Part shown: positions 1 to 5,038 of the stretch, in pieces
Layout: every line of letters begins with the position of its first letter
How positions within the stretch are numbered: position 1 is the stretch's first letter
From: Rudanella sp.
Lineage (GTDB): Bacteria; Bacteroidota; Bacteroidia; Cytophagales; Spirosomataceae
NCBI GenBank assembly: GCA_026785985.1
Contig: JAJAYX010000775.1
Span: 1-5,038 of the forward strand
DNA: 5,038 nucleotides
Direction of reading: 5' to 3'
The notes under the pieces: model-generated
What the model was told of the DNA's origin: nothing
Databases searched by the model: none
Seen by the model: only the letters and a program-made list of their open reading frames with translations
Program-made: the position numbers and the translations under genes

Positions 1-996
1 GTAAAACACCTTGAAATTGGCCATCACGTCGGGGTTGTAGGGATCGTTGAAGGGTTCGAGGAACAGCACGGCGCGGGGGGCGCAGAGAGCAATCACTTCG
101 TGCATATCGTAGTTAGGAATGCCGGTTTGGGCGAGATGAGCCGTGCGCATGGGTTCTTCCAATTTGCCCCGCGCCATAATCCGAAACACATTGGTGTAGT
201 AAGGACTGGTGCCGGTTGACACGACCGCCGATTTGATGCGGGTATCAATGGCGGTATGAAATAACACCGAGCTGCCCCCCAGCGAATTACCCATGGAGCC
301 GTACTCCCCTTTTTTCACAAATTTGAGTTGTTCCAGCACGTCAACGGCCCGAATCAGGGTGAGCATTCGGATGCCCCTCAGCGACCAGTTGGGGTATTTT
401 TCGTAAAATGATTTGTAGAGTTGATCCTCGGTGACGTTTTTAATCGTAGCCCCGTACCCAAACTGGTCGGCAGAGAACGTTACAAACCCTTTTTGGGCCA
501 TATCAATGGCATACGCCCTGCTTTTTGGATTGCCCAGATTGCTGTCTTTCCCGATGGCCCCGTTTGTACCGTGTACCGACAGCATCGCAGGGTACTGATT
601 GGCTTCGTTGAAACCTTTCGGCAACACGCAAACGGCCTCAATCCAGATATCGTCCACGACCTGAAACCGGTATTTGATGTGGGTTAATCCCAGGTTGACA
701 TACCGGCCCGTCTCCTGAAATTTGTTGACCGCCGGTTGATACGGCACCGGCGACGTACCCGAATTGGCGATGACCCGGTTGTAGATTTTGGCGCGGATGT
801 CGGGCCATTCCTCAGCTTTGGTATCATGCAGAATTAGGCTCGATGTCAGAATACTGTTGAATGGCTGGGACTTGCCCGGTACCACATCGCCGTACAGATT
901 TTTCAGAGCTGGAGAGCTGACCTTCACACTGTCCTGCTGCGCCACAACGGGCGATTGAAGGGCTAGGAAAAAGAGTAAAGCAATCAGTAAACGCAT
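1..996 (-). CDS. Secreted alpha/beta hydrolase (dienelactone hydrolase / acetyl xylan esterase-like), 3' end cut by window
   Basis: The frame is open from ATG at 996 to position 1, giving 332 residues with the C-terminus missing. Residues 1-19 form a Sec signal peptide with a VVA-Q cleavage site and no lipobox Cys, so the product is probably periplasmic. The alpha/beta-hydrolase fold shows as a strand ending in HGTNG (142-146, likely oxyanion region), a WSLRGIRMLTLIRAVDVL segment (204-221) typical of the family, and the nucleophile elbow GNSLGGSS (236-243) with Ser238. A strand after APRAV (306-310) is followed by Asp318, a good candidate for the catalytic acid. The catalytic His should lie past the window edge. 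Relatives are annotated as acetyl xylan esterases, dienelactone hydrolases or prolyl oligopeptidase-like hydrolases; the exact substrate cannot be read here. It follows the LamG gene by 61 bp on the same strand, suggesting it processes material imported by the SusC/SusD pair. Fold confidence is high, substrate confidence low. Confidence 0.88.
   Translation of the reverse strand, partial: MRLLIALLFFLALQSPVVAQQDSVKVSSPALKNLYGDVVPGKSQPFNSILTSSLILHDTKAEEWPDIRAKIYNRVIANSGTSPVPYQPAVNKFQETGRYVNLGLTHIKYRFQVVDDIWIEAVCVLPKGFNEANQYPAMLSVHGTNGAIGKDSNLGNPKSRAYAIDMAQKGFVTFSADQFGYGATIKNVTEDQLYKSFYEKYPNWSLRGIRMLTLIRAVDVLEQLKFVKKGEYGSMGNSLGGSSVLFHTAIDTRIKSAVVSTGTSPYYTNVFRIMARGKLEEPMRTAHLAQTGIPNYDMHEVIALCAPRAVLFLEPFNDPYNPDVMANFKVFY
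268..291 (-). other. Nucleophile elbow of the alpha/beta hydrolase
   Basis: These codons encode GNSLGGSS, residues 236-243 of the hydrolase. Ser238 (codon at 283-285) is the predicted nucleophile in a G-x-S-x-G-G elbow. The residue before the Ser is Asn, where many relatives have His. An intact elbow argues that the gene is functional as far as it can be seen. Confidence 0.75.
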
Positions 997-1057
997 GATT
1001 TTTAGTGAGTTATGTTGTAATTTTTGTTGTATGACTAACGGATTGTTTAGCGTGTTG
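997..1057 (-). other. Intergenic gap between LamG and hydrolase genes
   Basis: This 61-bp AT-rich gap is the longest non-coding stretch in the window. On the coding strand it ends in CACTAAAAATC before the hydrolase ATG, an A-rich leader without a Shine-Dalgarno motif, as is usual in Bacteroidota. It contains two copies of TACAACA (plus-strand tgttgta at 1013-1019 and 1025-1031), 12 bp apart. I see no GC-rich hairpin followed by a T run, and no clear Bacteroidota promoter of the TTTG / TAnnTTTG type, so read-through transcription is the simplest reading. Confidence 0.5.
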
Positions 1058-1951
1058 TCATAGCTTTGGGAAAGGTTTTGATAATTTTTTCAATTCGGTC
1101 CCGCTTAGTGTACGATCAAACACGGCCAAGCCACCTATTTGGCCTTTGAAAAAATTGCCCATTCCCGCTTTCAACAACACGGCACCCACCGTAAAATCGG
1201 AGCCGTTGCTTCCTATACCGTCAGGAAAGAAGTATGGATTTTTGGAGTGAGTCAGACCCTCGGGATAGCCGGCAAATCCTTTGGTATGCTCGATCAATTC
1301 GGGAGCACGCGCTTCAAAAATGCCATTGAAATACGTCCGAATGTGGGCACCATCGTAGGTAAATGCTACGCAGCACCATTCATTGGATGGTACCGTCTGC
1401 GCACTGGCTGAATAATCAATGGAATAGGGAAAAGGGGGGGTAGGTTTTCCTGTTTGCGAAATATGCCCACAGACCTGATCGCGGCCATTATAATATGGCA
1501 GCGATACAAACAGTCCGTACTGACGTTTACCACCGTCCAGGTATTCATTCCAGATTCCCCCCACAAAACCCGGTTGCTCACCCGTCCATTTTACCCACGC
1601 CATGACGGTGACGCCCTGATTTTTTCCGTAAATATTGAGCTTGCCGAGTTGGGCATTGGGCAACGAAAGAAAGGCTTTGTTACCAAAAAGCGTTGAGTAG
1701 CCCGACCATGGGCCTTCGCTGATGCGCGGTAGGGTTCCGTTTTGCTCTTTTAACGGAAAATTGGCCACACCGTGGGCGTTTCTCGGTTGCCCTTCTTCCT
1801 CTTTAAAATCCCACAGAGCCACCAGTCCCTTGGTTGTAAGCAGTTGCTGCATAGCGTCTGTTTTGGATTGCCCATGCACCGTGCTTCCTGCGGAAAGTAT
1901 CCCAAAGAAAAGCAGCAGGCATGAGCATCGAACAGGAACGAACTCGTTCAT
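1058..1951 (-). CDS. Secreted LamG-like jelly-roll (concanavalin A-like lectin) domain protein
   Basis: The protein has 297 residues from the preferred ATG at 1951. Residues 1-27 form a signal peptide: an Arg, then a CLLLFFGIL core, then a VHG-Q cleavage site. No Cys sits where a lipobox would need it, and no type IX sorting domain follows, so a periplasmic or secreted soluble protein is predicted. The rest is a single LamG/Laminin_G_3-type beta sandwich: LVALWDF (43-49), VTVMAWVKW (114-122), WCCVAFTYDG (192-201), then YFNG (207-210), and a closing strand with GQIGGLAVFDRTLSGTEL (270-287). Such domains usually bind sugars or proteins; no catalytic motif was recognised. A longer start at 1990 would overlap the SusD gene by 32 bp and put 13 charged residues before the signal peptide, so it is less likely. 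The gene starts 7 bp after the SusD stop, implying co-transcription and possibly coupled translation. The ligand is unknown. Confidence 0.88.
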   Translation of the reverse strand: MNEFVPVRCSCLLLFFGILSAGSTVHGQSKTDAMQQLLTTKGLVALWDFKEEEGQPRNAHGVANFPLKEQNGTLPRISEGPWSGYSTLFGNKAFLSLPNAQLGKLNIYGKNQGVTVMAWVKWTGEQPGFVGGIWNEYLDGGKRQYGLFVSLPYYNGRDQVCGHISQTGKPTPPFPYSIDYSASAQTVPSNEWCCVAFTYDGAHIRTYFNGIFEARAPELIEHTKGFAGYPEGLTHSKNPYFFPDGIGSNGSDFTVGAVLLKAGMGNFFKGQIGGLAVFDRTLSGTELKKLSKPFPKL

Positions 1952-1958
1952 ACGTAAA

Positions 1959-3428
1959 TCAATATCCCGGATTCTGGTCTTTGCTGGCATCCAGTGCCGT
2001 GTTAAAGTTTAGCTCGCCAATCGGGATGGGCCAGAAGAGGTGCTTGTCGGCTACGTCTTTGCCGGTAGCTTCTTTAATCCGGCGTTTCAGTTCGGGAATG
2101 CCGAGTCGTTTGAGGTCGAGCCAGCGCTTGGCTTCGTACTGCGTTTCGTAGCCCCGCTCTTTGATAACCTGGTCGTTGAAGGCCGTTGCGGTGAAGTCGG
2201 TCAGTTTGAAATCGACCGTCGAGGGCGTGGTAGCAGGTTTGCCGTAGGCCCGGCGGTGTACCTGATTGAGCGTTTCGAGCGCGGCAGCGGTTGGTCCGTT
2301 TCCGGCGCGGGCAGCGGCCTCGGCATAGAGCAGTAGTACATCGGCATAGCGGTAAATCGGGAAATCGTTCCCGGCTCCGGTGCCGTTAGGAGCCAGCGGA
2401 TCGGAGAATTTTTTACACAGTATACTATTGGCCCCTAAGCCAATATTCCATGAATACCAGAACGCACTTTTACGCAGGTCGGCGTTATCCCAGTTTTTAT
2501 ACACCGGGTTTCTTTGCGAGTCGGAATAATGCGCAAAGAAACCACCGCCCCCCTGTAGTCGGGAGCCGGGATGGTGGGCAAACTGGACCAGATACATACC
2601 CTGATCGGGTTGGCGGGTCATTTTCAAATACCAGATTTCTTCGGGCGTATTGATAACCGTCGGGCCAAAAATCTTCTCAAAATCGGCGGGTACGGCCACT
2701 GGTATCAGCGAGAACAGCTTCGACTGAATAATCTCATCGGCTTTGTCTCGGGCTTCGGCAAACTGACCACGAGTCAGATAGACTTCGGCCAAAGCGGCTT
2801 TAGCGGCCCACTTTGTGACGCGGCCAATCTGTGCGGGTTTGTCGGGCAGGCTGGCTTCGGCTTCTTTGAGGTCGGCCAGAATCAGCGTGTAAACTTCCTC
2901 TGCTGTATTGCGCTTAATATTGGGTTCGTTCAGCGTTGCTTCCGTGCGGATGGGTACGTTGCCCCAGTTTCTGACGAGCCAGAAATAGTTATAGGCCCGC
3001 AGGAATTTGGCTTCGGCCACGTACCTCTTCACATCAGCCGCGCTGATGGCCGAACCTTTGGGTGCGTTTTGAATCACTAAATTAGCATTGCGGATACTGA
3101 GGTAAAATATCCGCCAGCCATCGTCGGTGCGGGGGATGTTGGTGCTGTTCAGTCCCTGAAAATCGCTCAAAACGGCGTAACTACCCCGCCCATAGCTATA
3201 ATCGGTATAGGCTTCCATCTGCGCGCCCAACTGTCCGCTAATGCCATTTATGGTCCGCATCTGTCCGTACACGGCGTTCGTGGCGGCTTCTACTTCGGGA
3301 GCCGTATTGTAAAAGGTCTCAACGGCAATGGACTTTGGGGCCTCAATGAGTACGTCCTGGCAGGAAAGGCCCGTCAGACCCAAAAGTGGGAGCAGTGCAT
3401 AAGCCAGTTTCTTTTGTATGGTTTTCAT
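1959..3428 (-). CDS. SusD/RagB-family nutrient-binding outer-membrane lipoprotein
   Basis: This is a complete 489-residue SusD homologue, within the family's usual length. The N-terminus has Lys residues, a hydrophobic core and LTGLSC, with the lipidated Cys at 23. The following Gln-Asp fits the Bacteroidota surface-export signal that has an acidic residue after the Cys. An N-terminal SusD-like helical/TPR part spans about 35-240, including KFLRAYNYFWLVRNWGNVP (141-159) and a TPR-like stretch AALAEVYLTRGQFAEARDKA (211-230). The C-terminal SusD/RagB part carries IYRYADVLLLYAEA (358-371), ERGYETQYEAKRWLDLKR (424-441), LFWPIP (464-469) and the family's terminal QNPGY (485-489). SusD proteins sit as a lid on the SusC barrel and capture ligand, commonly an oligosaccharide. 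The start at 3428 is 38 bp after the SusC stop, with an A-rich leader. The substrate is not deducible from sequence. A GGGG run at 293-296 is discussed in the findings. Confidence 0.97.
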   Translation of the reverse strand: MKTIQKKLAYALLPLLGLTGLSCQDVLIEAPKSIAVETFYNTAPEVEAATNAVYGQMRTINGISGQLGAQMEAYTDYSYGRGSYAVLSDFQGLNSTNIPRTDDGWRIFYLSIRNANLVIQNAPKGSAISAADVKRYVAEAKFLRAYNYFWLVRNWGNVPIRTEATLNEPNIKRNTAEEVYTLILADLKEAEASLPDKPAQIGRVTKWAAKAALAEVYLTRGQFAEARDKADEIIQSKLFSLIPVAVPADFEKIFGPTVINTPEEIWYLKMTRQPDQGMYLVQFAHHPGSRLQGGGGFFAHYSDSQRNPVYKNWDNADLRKSAFWYSWNIGLGANSILCKKFSDPLAPNGTGAGNDFPIYRYADVLLLYAEAAARAGNGPTAAALETLNQVHRRAYGKPATTPSTVDFKLTDFTATAFNDQVIKERGYETQYEAKRWLDLKRLGIPELKRRIKEATGKDVADKHLFWPIPIGELNFNTALDASKDQNPGY

Positions 3429-3466
3429 AATCAGTTTTTTGAAAGTGATTGAAGAGTCAACAGTGA
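3429..3466 (-). other. SusC-SusD intergenic spacer with A-rich translation start
   Basis: A 38-bp spacer separates the SusC stop (TAG) from the SusD ATG. On the coding strand it ends TTTCAAAAAACTGATT before the ATG. The A run stands where a Shine-Dalgarno motif would be, matching the A-rich start contexts typical of Bacteroidota. No hairpin or promoter-like element was seen, which supports co-transcription of the pair. Confidence 0.5.
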
Positions 3467-5038
3467 CTAAAAGCCGAGACGAAGGCCGAACGTAACGGCT
3501 TTTGAGGTTGGGTAGCTGTAATGGTCGATACCCTGGCCGATGGAATTAGACCCGCCCTGTGAGTTGGTTTCAGGGTCCCACCACGAATACTTTGTGATTG
3601 TCAGCAGGTTCTGCCCACTGGCATACACCTGCGCCGACCGCATCCAGCGCACACTCCATTTTTGTAAGGGCAGGTTGTAGGCCAATTGGATGTTCCTTAG
3701 CCGCAAATACGACCCATCTTCAATCAGACGGTCCGAATAATTATAGGAATTGGCACGGGAAATGACCGGGTATTTGGCATTGGTATTAGTCGGGGACCAG
3801 TGATTAAGAAACACCTCGCGGGGCATATTCAGCCCAAATCCGTAGTCAAGCGTATTGCCAATGGAACTGACGTTCAGCAGGTCGTTGCCCTGGGTTCCCT
3901 GAATAAACAGGGTCAGTTCCAGCCCTTTGTACGACATGGCCGAGTTCAGCCCGTAAATGAAGTTCGGGTTGGGATTACCGATGATGCTCTTATCGAACTG
4001 GTTGATAATTCCGTCGCCAGTAAGGTCTTTATATTTTTCCCGGCCCAAATCTGTGTAGCCATCTTTAAGATAGCCGTAGAACACGCTCATCGGCTGGCCT
4101 TCGCGGAGCAGATTGGCCGCATCGGTAATCAGGGTTACGCCAGCGAGGTTGCCGCCCAGAATATCTCTCCCGTTATAAAGTTTGACAACCTTATTGCGGT
4201 TGAACGAAATATTACCGCCCAAATCCCACTTGAACGCTTTGTCGATAATCCGGGCATCAACGGCTATCTCGATTCCTTTGTTCTGAATCTGCCCCACGTT
4301 CTGAATAGTGCTGGTAAAACCAAACCCAATGGGCAACTGCACGGTATTGAGCAAATCGCGGGTGTTTTTGATGTAATAATCGAGCGTCAGCCGGTAGCGG
4401 TTATTCAGGAAGGCCGCGTCGATGCCGAAGTCGGCCTGTTCGGTAGTTTCCCATTTCAGATTACCGGGCAGGCGAGTGCCGGGGGCAAAGGTGTTGTAAA
4501 GGGCATCGTCGAAAACGGTTTTTCCGCCGTTCAGGTTGTTCAGGGTGGCGTAGGCGTTGATAGCCTGGCTACCGGTTAGCCCCCAGCTACCCCGTACTTT
4601 CAGGTCAGAAATCAGGGAATTGCTCTTCAAAAAATCCTCTTCTGATACCCGCCAGGCCAGGGCTGCCGATGGGAAGTAGCCCCACTTACCACCCTCGCTG
4701 TATTTGGAGGAACCATCGGCCCGGAAACTAACCGTGGCTAAGTACTTGCTGTTGTAGCCGTAATTGACCCGGCCCAGATACGACAGCAATACACTTTTAG
4801 CATAACCCGAATTGGGAATACCCGGCGTATTGGCTCCTTCCAGATTAGCCGTTTCGGTAAGGTTACTCAAAAAACCAACGCCCGAACCACCCAGCGACGT
4901 ACTTACAAAATCCTGGTAGGTGAAACCGGCCACCGCCGAGATGTTGTGCTTGCCACCAAGGGTTTTGGTATAACTGACGGTGTTTTCGCTCAGCAAACTC
5001 CTGAACTGCGAGGTGAATACACTGGCCGACCCCTGCGA
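3467..5038 (-). CDS. SusC/RagA-family TonB-linked outer-membrane receptor, 5' part cut by window
   Basis: The frame is open to the window edge. The 523 visible residues are roughly the C-terminal half of a family usually about 1000 residues long; the signal peptide, N-terminal carboxypeptidase-regulatory-like domain, plug and TonB-contact region lie outside. No true start is present: the codon at 4996 is an internal TTG. The visible part is the SusC beta barrel. Family hallmarks, numbered from the first visible residue, are: YLATVSFRADGSSKYSEG (99-116), WGYFPSAALAWRVSEEDFL (119-137), DLKVRGSWGLTGSQ (145-158), LKWETTEQADFGIDAAF (194-210), ISFNRNKVVKLYNG (277-290), the DLTGDGIINQFD loop (338-349) followed by IGNPNPNFIYG, and YLRLRNIQLAYNLP (444-457). 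It ends in LRLGF; a terminal Phe is the usual signal for Bam-assembled barrels. SusC proteins import SusD-captured ligands into the periplasm using TonB/ExbBD energy. The promoter must lie upstream of the window. Confidence 0.97.
   Translation of the reverse strand, partial: SQGSASVFTSQFRSLLSENTVSYTKTLGGKHNISAVAGFTYQDFVSTSLGGSGVGFLSNLTETANLEGANTPGIPNSGYAKSVLLSYLGRVNYGYNSKYLATVSFRADGSSKYSEGGKWGYFPSAALAWRVSEEDFLKSNSLISDLKVRGSWGLTGSQAINAYATLNNLNGGKTVFDDALYNTFAPGTRLPGNLKWETTEQADFGIDAAFLNNRYRLTLDYYIKNTRDLLNTVQLPIGFGFTSTIQNVGQIQNKGIEIAVDARIIDKAFKWDLGGNISFNRNKVVKLYNGRDILGGNLAGVTLITDAANLLREGQPMSVFYGYLKDGYTDLGREKYKDLTGDGIINQFDKSIIGNPNPNFIYGLNSAMSYKGLELTLFIQGTQGNDLLNVSSIGNTLDYGFGLNMPREVFLNHWSPTNTNAKYPVISRANSYNYSDRLIEDGSYLRLRNIQLAYNLPLQKWSVRWMRSAQVYASGQNLLTITKYSWWDPETNSQGGSNSIGQGIDHYSYPTSKAVTFGLRLGF
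3992..4027 (-). other. Calcium-loop-like DxTGDGxIxxxD motif in SusC
   Basis: Twelve codons encode DLTGDGIINQFD, with Asp or Asn at spacings resembling EF-hand/dockerin calcium loops, followed by an IGNPNPNF segment. This combination recurs in the SusC family, so it is a family marker here. Actual metal binding is an inference. Confidence 0.6.

Noticed and set aside
421..687. Plus-strand 88-codon frame opposite the hydrolase
   Set aside because: The minus-strand frame is open over all 996 bases with a signal peptide and a catalytic elbow, so the antisense frame is not a gene.
1035..1050. CTAA/TTAG inverted repeat between the LamG and hydrolase genes
   Set aside because: A 4-bp AT-rich stem with an 8-base loop is too weak to act as a terminator.
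1139..2336. Several short open frames overlapping the LamG and SusD genes on both strands
   Set aside because: All are shadows of the two well-supported genes, without signal peptides, domains or start contexts of their own.
3032..3048. Perfect inverted repeat CATCAGC-cgc-GCTGATG
   Set aside because: It is a 7-bp stem within SusD codons for Ile-Ser-Ala-Ala-Asp, with no T run and no gene boundary nearby, so a terminator or regulatory role is unlikely.
2571..3080. Plus-strand open frame of 169 codons antisense to SusD
   Set aside because: It mirrors conserved SusD codons and its translation has no recognisable family features.
3800..4579. Plus-strand open frame of 259 codons antisense to SusC
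   Set aside because: It lies wholly opposite a SusC segment with unmistakable family motifs, shows no recognisable domain or signal, and is a by-product of codon use on the other strand.
4994..4996. TTG as a possible start of a 509-residue SusC protein
   Set aside because: The frame continues upstream to the window edge with barrel-like sequence, and a SusC protein must have a signal peptide and plug further upstream; this is an internal Leu.

Overview
The window looks like part of a Bacteroidota chromosome, probably from the Cytophagales (Spirosoma or a relative). The basis is a SusC/SusD outer-membrane pair, a GC content that looks near 50% by eye, A-rich start contexts without a Shine-Dalgarno motif, and a lipoprotein signal ending in Cys-Gln-Asp. 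The genus is a guess from family resemblance; the phylum is well supported.

All four genes lie on the minus strand and are transcribed from high to low coordinates. In that order they are: (1) a SusC-like TonB-dependent receptor, 5038 to 3467, cut by the window edge so that only its C-terminal 523 residues are present; (2) a complete SusD-like lipoprotein, 3428 to 1959; (3) a complete secreted LamG/concanavalin A-like jelly-roll protein, 1951 to 1058; (4) a secreted alpha/beta hydrolase, 996 to 1, cut by the other edge after 332 residues. The gaps are 38, 7 and 61 bp. No terminator hairpin or convincing internal promoter was seen, so this reads as one operon whose promoter lies beyond position 5038.

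It is best interpreted as a fragment of a polysaccharide-utilisation-type locus. SusD would capture a ligand at the cell surface and SusC would import it through the outer membrane using TonB energy. The LamG protein would bind carbohydrate or another ligand. The hydrolase would cleave an ester or similar bond in the imported material. No glycoside hydrolase, polysaccharide lyase, sulfatase, sensor or anti-sigma gene is visible, so the substrate cannot be named. The most notable point is that the slot after susD, often used by a surface glycan-binding lipoprotein (SusE/F-like), holds a LamG protein with a cleavable, non-lipoprotein signal. There are no RNA genes, CRISPR arrays, insertion sequences or phage genes, and coding density is about 98%.
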